A stretch of 64,000 bases of DNA, from positions 2,046,001 to 2,110,000 of the forward strand of contig NZ_CP062803.1 in the NCBI RefSeq assembly GCF_008801925.2. The letters are read 5' to 3'. Source of the DNA: Cupriavidus basilensis (GTDB lineage: Bacteria; Pseudomonadota; Gammaproteobacteria; Burkholderiales; Burkholderiaceae). A program made the translations under genes and the position numbers. The notes beneath the pieces are model-generated. The model saw only the letters and a program-made list of their open reading frames with translations, did no database searches and was not told the origin of the DNA. Numbering within the stretch: position 1 is the first letter of the stretch; each line of letters starts with the position of its first letter. This document shows positions 43,606 through 53,533 of the stretch, piece by piece.

Positions 43606-44921
43606 GCCGTGCCTCCCGCCATTTCGGCCTGTACCTTGTCCCACGTGGCGCGCACCCGCGCGCGCGCGGCGCGGCAAGCCAGCAGGCCGGCCACCCATAA
43701 CACCGCGGCCACCAGCCACGGCTTCACCGTCGCGGCGTCAAAGCCGATGCGCAACAGCGACATCTCGGTCCCGTTGGCGCTATCCACCTGCACCTTGTAG
43801 ACCAGTTCCACGGTGAGGATCACCGCGGCAAGCAGCACCAGTCCGGCTGCCGCGGCGCGGCCGTAGTCGGGCAACATGGCGCGCAGCTTGCCGCGCGCGA
43901 GCAGCGGCACCTGCATCATCAGCAAGCTGGCGATGCCGCCCGGCACGAACATGACCATCAGCACGAAGAACAAGCCAAGGTACAGCAGCCAGGCCTTGGT
44001 CAGGTCCGACAGCGCAACCGCGAACAGGATGAACACCACCGCGCCGATCACCGGCCCGAAGAACACGCCCGCACCGCCGATGAAGGCTGCCAGCAGCACC
44101 CCGCCGGAGCGCACCGCACTGACGTTCTCGGCCGACACGATCTCGAAGTTGATGGCCGACAGCGCCCCCGAGATGCCGGCGAAGAACGCCGACAGGATCA
44201 GCACCAGGTAACGCACGCGCTGCGTGTTGTAGCCGATGAATTCCACCCGTTCCGGGTTGTCGCGCACCGCGTTGGCAATGCGGCCGAGCGGCGTCTGGGT
44301 CCAGGCGTACATGGCCACCATCGACAGCAGGCACCACACGGCGATCAGGTAATACACCTGGCGCCCGGGTCCGTAGGTGATGCCGAACACGGGGTCTCCC
44401 ACCATGCGGTTGGTGGAGATACCGCCCTCGCCGCCAAAGAAATCCGGGAACATCAGCGAGCTGGCAAATACCATTTCCCCGATGCCCATGGTGATCATCG
44501 CAAAGGTGGTGCCGGACTTTTTGGTGGTGACATAGCCGAACAGCACGCCGAAGAAGGCGCCGGCCAGGCCGCCAACCACCGGCAGCAGCGAGACCGGCAG
44601 CCATACCTTGCCCGCCCCCACCATATTGAGCACGTGGATGGCGATGAAGGCGCCCAGACCCGCGTACACCGCATGGCCGAACGACAGCATGCCGGTCTGC
44701 CCGAGCAGCATGTTGTAGGACAGCGCGAAAATAATCATGATGCCCATCTGGGACATCAGCGTGATGGCGAACCCGCCGGTAAAGAACAGCGGCATCACCA
44801 GCATCAGGGCCGCGGTCAGGCCCCAGATCGCCCAGCGCGCCAGGTTCATCGGGCGGTAGCGCATGGTGCTGCCGGTCACAACCGTCTCGCGGCGTTGTTG
44901 CATTGTCGTCTCCATGCTCAT
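43602..44921 (-). CDS. livM: Liv-type ABC transporter permease
   Basis: A 439-residue integral membrane protein, about 100 residues longer than minimal LivM; the extra length is an N-terminal segment of some 30 residues and two C-terminal hydrophobic segments. The EAA-like and LivM-specific regions are visible as LGQTGMLSFGHAVYAGLGAF and TKKSGTTFAMITMGIGEMVFA, NPERVEFIGYNTQRVRYLVL. It lies between livH and livG with a 4-bp gap and an overlap. Confidence 0.92.
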   Translation of the reverse strand: MSMETTMQQRRETVVTGSTMRYRPMNLARWAIWGLTAALMLVMPLFFTGGFAITLMSQMGIMIIFALSYNMLLGQTGMLSFGHAVYAGLGAFIAIHVLNMVGAGKVWLPVSLLPVVGGLAGAFFGVLFGYVTTKKSGTTFAMITMGIGEMVFASSLMFPDFFGGEGGISTNRMVGDPVFGITYGPGRQVYYLIAVWCLLSMVAMYAWTQTPLGRIANAVRDNPERVEFIGYNTQRVRYLVLILSAFFAGISGALSAINFEIVSAENVSAVRSGGVLLAAFIGGAGVFFGPVIGAVVFILFAVALSDLTKAWLLYLGLFFVLMVMFVPGGIASLLMMQVPLLARGKLRAMLPDYGRAAAAGLVLLAAVILTVELVYKVQVDSANGTEMSLLRIGFDAATVKPWLVAAVLWVAGLLACRAARARVRATWDKVQAEMAGGTA

Positions 44922-44925
44922 GCTA

Positions 44926-45873
44926 TCAACCCTCCCTGGTGCCCATCAAACCACGCGGGCGGAAGATCAGCATCACCACCAGCAACAGATACGGCAGTAC
45001 CGGGGCAACCTGCGCCACCGTGAGCTTCCATAGCGAAGACAGCGGCGTGCTGTCGGTAACCTGCAGGCCGATCGAGCCCAGCAGGCCAGCCAGCGAGGCG
45101 TCAAGCGTGACGGCAAAGGTCTGCAGCACGCCGATCAGCAGCGAGGCAATGAACGCCCCCACTAAAGACCCCATGCCGCCCACCACCGCCACCACGAAGA
45201 TGATCGATCCCACCGCCGCCGCCATCGACGGCTCGGTGATAAAGGCATTGCCGCCGATCACGCCGGCCAGCCCCGCCAGCGCGGCACCACCGCCGAACAC
45301 CATCATGAACACGCGCGGCACATTGTGGCCAAGCGCCTCGACCATTTCCGGATGCGTCAGCGCGGCCTGGATCACCAGCCCGATGCGGGTGCGGGTGAGC
45401 ACCAGGTAGATCGCCACCAGCATGGCCAGCGACACCACCATCATGAAGGCGCGGTACTTGGGGAACGAGGACGTGAATACGGTAAACAACGGCCCGTCCA
45501 GCTCTGCAGGGATGCGGTAGGGTACGGCGGCAAGGCCCCATACCAGCTTCACGCCTTCCTCGATCAGGTAAGCCAGGCCGAAGGTAAACAGCAATTCTGC
45601 CACGTGCCCGTACTTGTGCACGGTGCGCAGCCCGAAGCGCTCCACCAGCGCGCCAGCGCCGGCCACCAGCAGGGGCGCGAAGATCAGCGCGGGCCAGAAG
45701 CCGATCTTGCTGGCAATGGTGTAGGCAAAGTACGCGCCCAGCATGTAGAAGCTGGCGTGCGCGAAGTTCAGCACACCCATCATGCTGAAGATCAGCGTAA
45801 GCCCGGAAGAGAGCATGAACAGCAACAGCCCGTAGCTGACGCCGTTCAATAGGGAAATGACGAAGAATTCCAC
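44926..45873 (-). CDS. livH: Liv-type ABC transporter permease
   Basis: A 315-residue membrane protein of the LivH family with about eight hydrophobic segments. Typical regions are LTLIFSMMGVLNFAHASFYMLGAYF near the N terminus and GNAFITEPSMAAAVGSIIFVVAVVGGMGSL in the second half. It forms the channel with LivM. The 181-bp gap between livK and livH contains an inverted repeat. Confidence 0.93.
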   Translation of the reverse strand: MEFFVISLLNGVSYGLLLFMLSSGLTLIFSMMGVLNFAHASFYMLGAYFAYTIASKIGFWPALIFAPLLVAGAGALVERFGLRTVHKYGHVAELLFTFGLAYLIEEGVKLVWGLAAVPYRIPAELDGPLFTVFTSSFPKYRAFMMVVSLAMLVAIYLVLTRTRIGLVIQAALTHPEMVEALGHNVPRVFMMVFGGGAALAGLAGVIGGNAFITEPSMAAAVGSIIFVVAVVGGMGSLVGAFIASLLIGVLQTFAVTLDASLAGLLGSIGLQVTDSTPLSSLWKLTVAQVAPVLPYLLLVVMLIFRPRGLMGTREG

Positions 45874-45897
45874 AACTTATCCTTCATTCTGACGCAC

Positions 45898-45916
45898 GTG
45901 GCCAATTGGCGGCCAC
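45898..45916 (-). repeat. Inverted repeat between livK and livH
   Basis: GTGGCC (45898-45903) and GGCCAC (45911-45916) flank a 7-nt loop in the 181-bp spacer. A hairpin here would fit the common pattern in which the binding-protein mRNA segment is protected and made in excess of the permease. Confidence 0.4.
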
Positions 45917-46054
45917 CGATCGGCCGGTCGGAGAACGGGCGCGCGCGGGTGAGCGCGGCCCACCCGGACGCGGCATGCACCGCGCCGGGCCGACCGAAGT
46001 ATGCAGGATCAGGTGGCGCGCTGGAACTGGCCGCGCCATCCGCCGCGCGCGGGC

Positions 46055-47293
46055 TTAGCCCGGGCGCTTCATCTGGCAGGAAGTCGGCTGCGCTGCCACA
46101 TACTGGTCCAACAGCGCATCGGTCTTCCAGCCAAAGCCGGTGTTTTCCTGGTCGAACTTGATCTCCTTGCCGTCAACCTTGGTCCAGGTAGCCACCACGA
46201 GCGATTGCTGGGCCTGGTGGTCCGAGCCGCGCATCTCCACCGTACCGTTCAGGCTCTCGGCCTTCATGCCTTCGAGCGCCTTGGCCACCTTGACCGGATC
46301 GGTCGACTTGGTGTCCGTGAACGCCTTGCCCAGCATGGCGATGCCGGTGTAGGCGGCCATCACGTAGAAGTCGTCGTTGTACTTCTTCTTGAAGCCTTCG
46401 ATGACATCGCCGCCCTTGAAGCCCTTGTTGTTGGGGTTGTAGTAGCCGACGTACTTGACACGTCCGGCTTCCGTCGGTCCCATGGCGGTCGGCACGCCGG
46501 TGGTGGCGCCGTAGTAGGTGTAGTAGTTGGTGGTCAGGCCCGCGTCCTTGCCGGCCTTGATCAGCAGGGCCAGGTCGCTGCCCCAGTTGCCGGTGATCAC
46601 GGTGTCTGCGCCGGAGGCCTTGATCTTGGCCGCGTACGGGGCAAAGTCCTTGACCTGGGCCAGCGGGTGCAGGTCGTCGCCGACGATCTGGATGTCCGGA
46701 CGCTTGCGCTTCAGGTAGTCCTTGGCGGCGCGCGCCACCTGGTGGCCGAAGGAGTAGTTCTGGTTGATCAGGTAGACCTTCTTGACGTTGGGATCCTTGG
46801 CCAGGAAGGTGGTCAGCGCCTCCATCTTCATGTCGGAGTTGGCGTCGAGCCGGAAATGCCAGTAGTTGCACTTGCTATTGGTCATGTCCGGGTCCACCGC
46901 GGCGTAGTTCAGGTAGATGATCTCCTTGCCCGGATTGCGCTCATTATGCTTGGCCACCGCGTCTTCCAGCGCCAGGCCCACGGAGGAACCGTTGCCCTGC
47001 ACGATATAGCGGATACCCTGGTCCACCGCCTGCTTGAGGATGGTCAGGCTTTCCTGTGGCGAGAGCTTGTTGTCAAAGCCAACCACTTCAAACTTGTTCC
47101 CGCCCCCCCAGTTCTTCTGGTTGGCGATGTCCGCGACGAACTGCCAGCTCTTCAGCTGGTTCTGCCCCACCGGCGCCATCAGGCCGGACAGCGGGTCGAT
47201 AAAGGCGATCTTCACCGTATCGGCAGCCGCAACCCCGGAACCCATTGCCGCGAAAATGGCCGTGGCGGCCACGAGCGGACGCAATCTGATCAT
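46055..47293 (-). CDS. livK: Branched-chain-type ABC transporter substrate-binding protein
   Basis: A 412-residue periplasmic protein of the Peripla_BP_6 (LivK) type. It has a signal peptide (RLRPLVAATAIFAAMGSGVAAADTV) and the binding-domain opening KIAFIDPLSGLMAPVGQNQL. Proteins of this class in Cupriavidus often bind aromatic or short organic acids rather than leucine. The upstream acyl-CoA ligase gene suggests that the ligand is a carboxylic acid. The 148-bp spacer before it holds no gene. Confidence 0.9.
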   Translation of the reverse strand: MIRLRPLVAATAIFAAMGSGVAAADTVKIAFIDPLSGLMAPVGQNQLKSWQFVADIANQKNWGGGNKFEVVGFDNKLSPQESLTILKQAVDQGIRYIVQGNGSSVGLALEDAVAKHNERNPGKEIIYLNYAAVDPDMTNSKCNYWHFRLDANSDMKMEALTTFLAKDPNVKKVYLINQNYSFGHQVARAAKDYLKRKRPDIQIVGDDLHPLAQVKDFAPYAAKIKASGADTVITGNWGSDLALLIKAGKDAGLTTNYYTYYGATTGVPTAMGPTEAGRVKYVGYYNPNNKGFKGGDVIEGFKKKYNDDFYVMAAYTGIAMLGKAFTDTKSTDPVKVAKALEGMKAESLNGTVEMRGSDHQAQQSLVVATWTKVDGKEIKFDQENTGFGWKTDALLDQYVAAQPTSCQMKRPG

Positions 47294-47441
47294 GCTTGTC
47301 TCCTTCTGTCTTATTGTTGGCTGTGGTTGATCCCGATTCGCGGCGGCGCTCTCTCCCAAGACCGCGCGCGCCGCAAACCTGTCCTGCAGTCGCCGGCATC
47401 AACGGCCGGCAAGCATTGGCGGCTCTATGGCCGCCTTGGGG

Positions 47442-49067
47442 TCAGGCTGCCGGCAGGCGGTAGTCCTTGAACTGCTCGCGCAGCTTGAGTTTCTGCATCT
47501 TGCCGGTAGCGGTGAGCGGAATCTCGGTGACAAAGGCAACGTCGTCGGGAATCCACCATTTGGCGACCTTGCCCTCGAAGTACGTCAGCAATTCCTCGCG
47601 CGTCACCTCGGCGCCGGGCTTTTTCATCACCACCAGCAGCGGGCGCTCGTCCCACTTGGGGTGATAGCAGGAAATGCAGGCCGCCATATGCACCGCCGGG
47701 TGGGCGGCCGCCACGTTCTCGATATCAATCGAGGAGATCCACTCGCCGCCGGACTTGATCACGTCCTTGCTGCGGTCGGTGATCTGCATGTAGCCGTCGG
47801 GGTCGATGGTGGCCACGTCGCCCGTGGGGAACCAGCCATCCACCAGTGGCGACGCGTCGTTGCGGTAGTAGTGCTCGATCACCCAGGGGCCGCGCACGTG
47901 CAGGTCGCCGAACGCCTTGCCATCCCAGGGCAGCTCGTTGCCGTCGCCGTCGACGATCTTCATGTCCACGCCGTAGATCACGCGGCCCTGCTTTTCCTGG
48001 ATCTTCTGCTGTTCGTCTTCCGGCAGGTCGTTGTGGCGCGCCAGCAGCTTGCAGGAAGTCCCCAGCGGGGACATCTCCGTCATGCCCCAGGCATGAATGG
48101 TCTCCACGCCGAGCGCCTTGAGCGCCCGGATCATGGCCGGCGGCGCCGCCGAGCCGCCGATCACGGTGCGATGGAAGGTGGAGAACTTGAGATTGTTGGC
48201 CTGCACATACTGCAGCAGGCCCAGCCATACCGTGGGCACGCCGGCCGAGAAGGTCACCTTCTCCTGCTCGAACAACTCGTAAAGCGAGGCGCCGTCGAGC
48301 TTGGCGCCCGGCAGCACCAGCTTGGCGCCCACCAGCGGCACCGAATACGGCAGGCCCCAGGCGTTGACGTGGAACATCGGCACCACGGGCAGGATCACGT
48401 CACGCGCCGAACAGCCCAGCGCGTCCGGCAGCGCCGATGCGTAGGAGTGCAGCACGGTGGAGCGATGCGAATACAGCGCGCCCTTGGGGTTGCCGGTGGT
48501 GCCGGAGGTGTAGCAAAGGCTGGAGGCCGTGTTCTCATCGAACTGCGGCCACGTGTAGTTGCCGTCCTGCGCGTCGATCAGGTCCTCGTAGCACAGCAGC
48601 GGCACCTTGGCCTGTGCCGGCATGTGCGAGCGGTCGCTCATCATCACCCAGCCCTTCACGCCCGGGCAGTGCGCCGCGACGCCTTCGACCAGCGGCAGGA
48701 AGGTGGCGTCGAAGAACACGTACTGGTCTTCGGCATGGTTGATGATGTAGGCGACCTGCTCTGGGAACAGGCGCGGGTTGACGGTATGGCATACCGCTCC
48801 CGAGCCCGATACGCCGTAGTAGATCTCCAGGTGACGATAGCCATTCCAGGCCAGCGTGCCGACACGGTCGCCCGACTGCACGCCCAGCGCGGCGATGGCC
48901 TGGGCCAGCTTGCGCGCGCGCAGCTCGCAATCGCGGTAGGTATAACGGTGCAGATCGCCTTCGGTCCGTCGCGAGACGATTTCCGTGCCGCCATAGTGGC
49001 GTGCGGCGTGCTTGATGATGGAGGAAATGAGCAGGGGCTCGCTCATCATTTGACCCATCAATGCCAT
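47442..49067 (-). CDS. Acyl-CoA ligase (AMP-binding), DmdB-like class
   Basis: A 541-residue adenylate-forming enzyme. The phosphate-binding loop is [20 protein letters not shown], the adenine region includes [12 protein letters not shown], and the hinge and core-10 region read [35 protein letters not shown]; the C-terminal catalytic Lys is in [15 protein letters not shown]. It activates a fatty or related carboxylic acid with ATP and CoA. The length and sequence fit the medium/long-chain and methylthiopropionyl-CoA ligase class. It is the first gene of the liv operon and has a TetR-type operator candidate 41-52 bp upstream. Confidence 0.92.
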   Translation of the reverse strand: MALMGQMMSEPLLISSIIKHAARHYGGTEIVSRRTEGDLHRYTYRDCELRARKLAQAIAALGVQSGDRVGTLAWNGYRHLEIYYGVSGSGAVCHTVNPRLFPEQVAYIINHAEDQYVFFDATFLPLVEGVAAHCPGVKGWVMMSDRSHMPAQAKVPLLCYEDLIDAQDGNYTWPQFDENTASSLCYTSGTTGNPKGALYSHRSTVLHSYASALPDALGCSARDVILPVVPMFHVNAWGLPYSVPLVGAKLVLPGAKLDGASLYELFEQEKVTFSAGVPTVWLGLLQYVQANNLKFSTFHRTVIGGSAAPPAMIRALKALGVETIHAWGMTEMSPLGTSCKLLARHNDLPEDEQQKIQEKQGRVIYGVDMKIVDGDGNELPWDGKAFGDLHVRGPWVIEHYYRNDASPLVDGWFPTGDVATIDPDGYMQITDRSKDVIKSGGEWISSIDIENVAAAHPAVHMAACISCYHPKWDERPLLVVMKKPGAEVTREELLTYFEGKVAKWWIPDDVAFVTEIPLTATGKMQKLKLREQFKDYRLPAA

Positions 49068-49107
49068 GGAATAGTCTCCTGTAATTTTCGAAATCCGTCA
49101 AAAAAAC

Positions 49108-49119
49108 GAACAACCGTTC
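49108..49119. promoter_or_regulatory. TetR-type operator candidate upstream of the acyl-CoA ligase
   Basis: GAACAACCGTTC followed by TATTTTTGG, 41-52 bp before the ligase start. It is the third instance of the pattern at 12039 and 30224; ATTT follows the right arm in all three. The inner half-palindrome is imperfect. Confidence 0.55.
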
Positions 49120-49210
49120 TATTTTTGGGCCGATTGTTGCCATCCATTGATGAAACGTCAACGGGAATCCGTTGTGCAGCGCCATATCCGGGAGGCCGGC
49201 GGGCTGCACC

Positions 49211-49240
49211 CCTGCCCCATGGCGGTGCACCAGGGGCAGG
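49211..49240. repeat. Hairpin in the ligase/selO divergent spacer
   Basis: CCTGCCCC (49211-49218) / GGGGCAGG (49233-49240) enclosing 14 nt that contain the palindrome GGTGCACC. Both flanking genes diverge, so this is not a terminator; a regulatory structure or chance GC-rich palindrome is possible. Confidence 0.4.
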
Positions 49241-49322
49241 ATTCAAGGGATATCCGGAAACATCGTGGCGACAACGGCGGTCAGAGATGCGAATGACGGC
49301 GTGGAAGTACAATAACGCCAGC

Positions 49323-49341
49323 CATGTTGCACCTCAACATG
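49323..49341. repeat. Inverted repeat over the selO start
   Basis: Perfect 7-bp arms CATGTTG (49323-49329) / CAACATG (49335-49341) with a 5-nt loop. It covers the first candidate ATG and would sequester it in a hairpin, or serve as a repressor site if translation starts downstream. Confidence 0.5.
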
Positions 49342-51024
49342 TCGTTTTCCCTAGCCTGCAAGCGCACTTGCGCGAAATCCGACATGCCGGCGCTGCACCG
49401 CCCAGCCACCCATAGTGATGCCCCAGTGAACTCTTCCGAGCCAACCGACGCCCCCCAAGCCTTGCCAGACGCCGCCGGCCCCGCCCCATTGAATGCTGCC
49501 GAGCCGCGGGCGCCGTTCACTGCCGTGCCTGGCTTTGCCGAGCTCGGCCCGCGCTTCTTTACACGGCTCGCGCCGACGCCGCTACCCTCCCCCAGGCTGG
49601 TCAGCGTATCAGCCTCCGCAGCCGGGTTGCTGGGCTGGGATGCGGATGCCGCAACGCAGCGTAGCTTCATCGAAACTTTTGCAGGAAATCACGTGCCCGA
49701 GTGGGCCGACCCCCTCGCCAGCGTGTACTCCGGCCATCAGTTCGGGGTCTGGGCGGGCCAGTTGGGCGACGGCCGGGCGATACGCCTGGCCGAGGCGCGC
49801 ACCGCCTCCGGCCCCTGGGAAATCCAGCTCAAGGGCGCCGGCATGACGCCCTACTCGCGCATGGCCGATGGCCGCGCCGTGCTGCGCTCCTCGATCCGGG
49901 AATACCTGTGCTCCGAGGCGATGCAGGCGCTGGGCGTGCCCACCACGCGCGCCATGTGCATCATCGGATCGGATGCCCCGGTGCGCCGCGAGACGATCGA
50001 GACCGCCTCCGTGGTGACGCGCCTGGCGCCGTCCTTTATCCGCTTTGGCCATTTCGAGCATTTCGCGGCCCGCGAGGACCTCGGTTCGCTGCGCCAGCTG
50101 GCGGATTTCGTGATCGACCGCTTCATGCCCGAGTGCCGCGACGACAAGCAGCCCTACCAGGCCCTGCTGCGTGAAGTCTCCCTGCGCACCGCCGACCTGA
50201 TGGCCAGGTGGCAGGCCGTGGGCTTCTGCCATGGCGTGATGAACACCGACAATATGTCGATCCTCGGGCTGACCATCGACTACGGCCCGTTTGGCTTCCT
50301 CGATGCGTTCGACGCCAACCACATCTGCAACCATTCCGATTCGCAAGGCCGCTATGCCTACAGCCAGCAGCCGCAGGTTGCGTTCTGGAACCTGCACTGC
50401 CTGGCCCAGGCCCTGATGCCGCTGTGGCGAGAGGGCGATGGCAAGGCCGACGCCGAAATCAGCAAAGCGGCCACCGACGCCGCAGTGGAAGCCGCGCGCG
50501 CGGCGCTGGATCCGTTCCGCGAACGCTATGCCGCAGCCTTCTTCCTGCAATACCGCGACAAGCTTGGCCTGCGCCCGACGGGCGGCCCCGATGCCGACGA
50601 CGAGCCGCTGCTGACCGACCTGTTCCAGCTGCTGCATGCCCAGCGTGTGGACTACACCTTGTTTTGGCGCAACCTCGCCCGCATCTCCTGCGCCGATGGC
50701 AGCCAGGATGCCCCGGTGCGTGACCTGTTCCTGGACCGCGCGGCGTGGGATGCCTGGGCCGAGGCTTACCGCGCCCGCCTGCGTGCCGAGAACTCCGTTG
50801 ACGCCGTGCGCGCCGTGGCCATGCTGGCGGTCAACCCGAAGTACGTGCTGCGCAACCACCTGGCCGAAACCGCCATCCAGCGCGCGCGCGAGAACGACTT
50901 CAGCGAGGTGGACCGCTTGCTGGCCGTGTTGTCGCGCCCGTTCGACGAGCAGCCGGAGGCAGAGGGCTATGCCGCGCTGCCGCCAGACTGGGCGGCCGGG
51001 CTGGAAGTGAGCTGCTCGTCGTGA
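49324..51024 (+). CDS. selO: Protein adenylyltransferase SelO (YdiU family)
   Basis: A 566-residue pseudokinase-fold AMPylase (YdiU/SelO). Conserved segments are [79 protein letters not shown] and the C-terminal EVSCSS, which stands where SelO proteins carry their redox-sensitive Cys/Sec. It transfers AMP from ATP to Ser/Thr/Tyr of target proteins and is linked to oxidative stress. The protein is longer than E. coli SelO because of a variable N terminus; ATG 49324 lies within a perfect inverted repeat, and ATG 49384 is a plausible alternative. msrB follows in the same direction. Confidence 0.93.
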   Translation: MLHLNMSFSLACKRTCAKSDMPALHRPATHSDAPVNSSEPTDAPQALPDAAGPAPLNAAEPRAPFTAVPGFAELGPRFFTRLAPTPLPSPRLVSVSASAAGLLGWDADAATQRSFIETFAGNHVPEWADPLASVYSGHQFGVWAGQLGDGRAIRLAEARTASGPWEIQLKGAGMTPYSRMADGRAVLRSSIREYLCSEAMQALGVPTTRAMCIIGSDAPVRRETIETASVVTRLAPSFIRFGHFEHFAAREDLGSLRQLADFVIDRFMPECRDDKQPYQALLREVSLRTADLMARWQAVGFCHGVMNTDNMSILGLTIDYGPFGFLDAFDANHICNHSDSQGRYAYSQQPQVAFWNLHCLAQALMPLWREGDGKADAEISKAATDAAVEAARAALDPFRERYAAAFFLQYRDKLGLRPTGGPDADDEPLLTDLFQLLHAQRVDYTLFWRNLARISCADGSQDAPVRDLFLDRAAWDAWAEAYRARLRAENSVDAVRAVAMLAVNPKYVLRNHLAETAIQRARENDFSEVDRLLAVLSRPFDEQPEAEGYAALPPDWAAGLEVSCSS

Positions 51025-51161
51025 AGGCGCGGCGCCACTGCAAGCACTGTAAGGTTTGACAGGCAAGAAACGACCAACCGGCCTTGGGTGACGAAGCGCG
51101 GGCTGCGCAACAAGTTGTGCGCCGGCCAAGTCTCCCGGCCAACGAAAAAGGAAAGCCGATT

Positions 51162-51608
51162 ATGACCACGCACAAGACCGAAGCCGAGTGGCGCGAGCAA
51201 CTCTCCGACATCGAGTACCGTGTTGCCCGCGAAGCCGCCACCGAGCGGCCCTTCACCGGCCGCTACTGGGATCACTGGGAGCGCGGCACCTATCGTTGTG
51301 TCGGCTGCGGCACGCCGCTGTTCGAAGCCAGCACCAAGTTCGACGCCGGTTGCGGCTGGCCGAGCTACTTCCGCCCGATCAACGGCGAGGTGATCGACGA
51401 GCACACCGACCACACGCACGGCATGGTCCGGGTGGAGGTTCGCTGCAAGGAATGCGGCAGCCACCTTGGCCACGTTTTCGAAGATGGCCCCGCGCCCACC
51501 GGTTTGCGCTACTGCATCAACTCGGCTGCGCTAAAATTCGACCAGCGCGACCCCGCCGAGCTCAACGCGGGTGACGCCGCGCCGACATCGCCCGACACGC
51601 CGCGCTAA
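51162..51608 (+). CDS. msrB: Peptide methionine-(R)-S-oxide reductase
   Basis: A 148-residue MsrB. Zinc is held by the two CxxC motifs CVGCG and CKECG; the catalytic Cys is in [26 protein letters not shown] and [10 protein letters not shown] complete the family signature. It reduces Met-R-sulfoxide in proteins. ATG 51162 matches family length, although the frame is open 26 codons upstream. A 7-bp GC-rich hairpin precedes it (near 51121-51140). It lies 137 bp after selO and 70 bp before yciB. Confidence 0.95.
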   Translation: MTTHKTEAEWREQLSDIEYRVAREAATERPFTGRYWDHWERGTYRCVGCGTPLFEASTKFDAGCGWPSYFRPINGEVIDEHTDHTHGMVRVEVRCKECGSHLGHVFEDGPAPTGLRYCINSAALKFDQRDPAELNAGDAAPTSPDTPR

Positions 51609-51678
51609 GCCCGAACCGCCCGCGCGGCGGTTCGCCGCCAACCAAGCCTTCGACCTTGCGTCGCTCAATCCTGTTCGC

Positions 51679-52218
51679 ATGAAATTCCTGTTCGACCTGT
51701 TTCCGGTCATCCTGTTCTTCGTCGCCTTCAAGTTCGCTGGCATCTATGCCGCCACCGGCGTGGCTATTGCCGCCACCGTGGTGCAGATCGGCTGGGTCTG
51801 GCTGCGCCACCGCAAGGTCGAGCCGATGCAGTGGGTCAGCCTGGCGATCATCTCGGTGTTCGGCGGCGCCACGCTGCTGCTGCACAACGAGACCTTCATC
51901 AAGTGGAAGCCCACCGTGCTGTACTGGCTGTTTGCCGCCACGCTGACCCTCTCGGCGCTGATCTGGCGCAAGAACCTGATCCGCGCCATGCTGGGCAAGC
52001 AGGTCACCATGCCGGAAGCCGCCTGGAGCAAGCTCAACGCCGCCTGGGCCGCTTTCTTCGCCGTGATGGGCGTGGTCAACCTCTATGTGGCCTACCAGTT
52101 CTCCACCGACGCCTGGGTCAACTTCAAGCTGTTCGGCAGCATGGGCCTGATGCTGGTGTTCATCCTGGCACAAAGCGTCTGGCTGTCCCGCCACATGCAG
52201 GAAAACACCCCCGAGTAA
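51679..52218 (+). CDS. yciB: Inner-membrane septation protein A
   Basis: A 179-residue membrane protein with five hydrophobic segments. [18 protein letters not shown] at the start and [21 protein letters not shown] and [21 protein letters not shown] later are diagnostic of the YciB/IspZ family. It is required for normal cell envelope synthesis and septation. ATG 51679 is the family start; the frame continues upstream in the msrB 3' end. Confidence 0.95.
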   Translation: MKFLFDLFPVILFFVAFKFAGIYAATGVAIAATVVQIGWVWLRHRKVEPMQWVSLAIISVFGGATLLLHNETFIKWKPTVLYWLFAATLTLSALIWRKNLIRAMLGKQVTMPEAAWSKLNAAWAAFFAVMGVVNLYVAYQFSTDAWVNFKLFGSMGLMLVFILAQSVWLSRHMQENTPE

Positions 52219-52302
52219 GCGCCCCGGCGGGCCCTGCCCGCCGCGCCTGCCTCGATTGATCTCCCGGCTCCGGCCGGGCCCCACCAGGATACGCATTCAC
52301 CG

Positions 52303-52617
52303 ATGGCCGCAGAACCCGCACAAATCGAAGCCCTGCTGCGCGCAGCCCTTTCGCCCTCCAGCATCGAAGTACGCGACGACAGCGCGCTGCACGCCGGCCA
52401 CGCCGGCGCCGCCTCCGGTGGCGGGCATTACCACGTCACCATCGTCAGCGCGCAATTTGCCGGCAGCACCCGGGTGGCGCGCCATCGCATGGTGTATGAT
52501 GCGCTGCGCGATCTATTCCCCGCGCAAATCCACGCGCTGGCGGTGACCGCGCTGACTGACCAAGAACTTGAATCCCGCGAAACCTCCCGCGATTCCTCGA
52601 GCAACTCTCAGATCTGA
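52303..52617 (+). CDS. BolA family protein
   Basis: A 104-residue BolA-like protein. The class II KH-like fold signature is seen in GGHYHVTIVSAQFAGSTRVARHRMVYDALRDLF, with the His and the hydrophobic helix used for iron-sulfur partner binding. BolA proteins work with monothiol glutaredoxins or as transcription regulators. It lies between yciB and the prolyl isomerase gene, 4 bp from the latter. Confidence 0.93.
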   Translation: MAAEPAQIEALLRAALSPSSIEVRDDSALHAGHAGAASGGGHYHVTIVSAQFAGSTRVARHRMVYDALRDLFPAQIHALAVTALTDQELESRETSRDSSSNSQI

Positions 52618-52621
52618 TTCC

Positions 52622-53416
52622 ATGAAGACCACAGTCCTCTCGTTCAGCCTGGCGGCTGTGCTTGCCGCTGGCAGCTTGCCCGCCCTCGCCCAGAACGCCG
52701 CCGTCGTGAATGGCAAGGCGATCCCCTCGGCCAAGCTGGACAAGCTCGTAGCCGGCACCGGACAGCCTCCCAGCGCAGAACTGCGCGACCGTGCCCGCAC
52801 CATGCTGATCGACCGTGAGCTGCTGCTGCAGGAAGCCAACAAGCGCGGCCTGACCCAGCGCGACGACCTGCAGGAACAACTGGAACAAGCCAAGCTGAAC
52901 GTGCTGGCCGGTGCCGTGTTCGAGGACTACGTCAAGACCCACGGCGCCAGCGACGACGAACTGCGCAAGCAGTACGACAAGATCAAGTCCCAGTTCGGCA
53001 GCGGCAAGGAATACCACGCCCGCCACATCCTGGTCGAGAAGGAGGCCGACGCGCGCGCCATCATCGCCAAGATCAAGGCCGGCGCCAAGTTCGAAGACAT
53101 GGCCAAGGCCTCGTCCAAGGACCCGGGCTCCGCAGCCAACGGCGGCGACCTCGACTGGGCCAACAGCAGCAGCTACGTGCCGGAATTCTCGGCCGCCATG
53201 ACCGCGCTGAAGAAGGGCCAGATGACTGAAACCCCGGTCAAGACCCAGTTCGGCTGGCACATCATCCAGCTCGACGACACCCGCGACGCCAAGATCCCGA
53301 CGTTCGAGGAAGTCAAGCCGCAGCTGGTGCAGATGCTGATGGGCGACCAGAACTGGCAGCGCGAGCAGTTCCAGGCCATGATGAAGTCGCTCAAGGACAA
53401 GGCCAAGATCCAGTAA
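52622..53416 (+). CDS. Periplasmic peptidyl-prolyl cis-trans isomerase (parvulin type)
   Basis: A 264-residue secreted parvulin. A signal peptide ending PALAQ is followed by a SurA-N-like helical segment and a rotamase domain (residues 135-235) with YHARHILVEKEADARAII, GGDLDWANSSSYVPEF and FGWHIIQLDD. It assists folding of outer-membrane or periplasmic proteins, like PrsA/PpiC. ATG 52622 is four bp after the bolA stop. A strong terminator follows. Confidence 0.94.
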   Translation: MKTTVLSFSLAAVLAAGSLPALAQNAAVVNGKAIPSAKLDKLVAGTGQPPSAELRDRARTMLIDRELLLQEANKRGLTQRDDLQEQLEQAKLNVLAGAVFEDYVKTHGASDDELRKQYDKIKSQFGSGKEYHARHILVEKEADARAIIAKIKAGAKFEDMAKASSKDPGSAANGGDLDWANSSSYVPEFSAAMTALKKGQMTETPVKTQFGWHIIQLDDTRDAKIPTFEEVKPQLVQMLMGDQNWQREQFQAMMKSLKDKAKIQ

Positions 53417-53440
53417 GTGGACTTGGGCTTGCCGTGACGG

Positions 53441-53469
53441 GAAAACCGGCGCCGATGGCGCCGGTTTTC
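53441..53469. terminator. Strong bidirectional terminator
   Basis: Perfect 13-bp stem GAAAACCGGCGCC (53441-53453) / GGCGCCGGTTTTC (53457-53469) with a 3-nt loop. T-runs are present at the 3' end of either strand, so it can end both the prolyl isomerase transcript and the convergent HD-GYP transcript. Confidence 0.9.
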
Positions 53470-53533
53470 ATTTGCGCGAGCGGCATACCGCTGTAACAAA
53501 CGCCAGCATGGCATTGCCGCACCGAGGCCGGGA

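Noticed and set aside
47427..49415. A 662-codon plus-strand frame opposite the acyl-CoA ligase
   Set aside because: Antisense shadow with no recognisable domain; the ligase on the other strand is complete.
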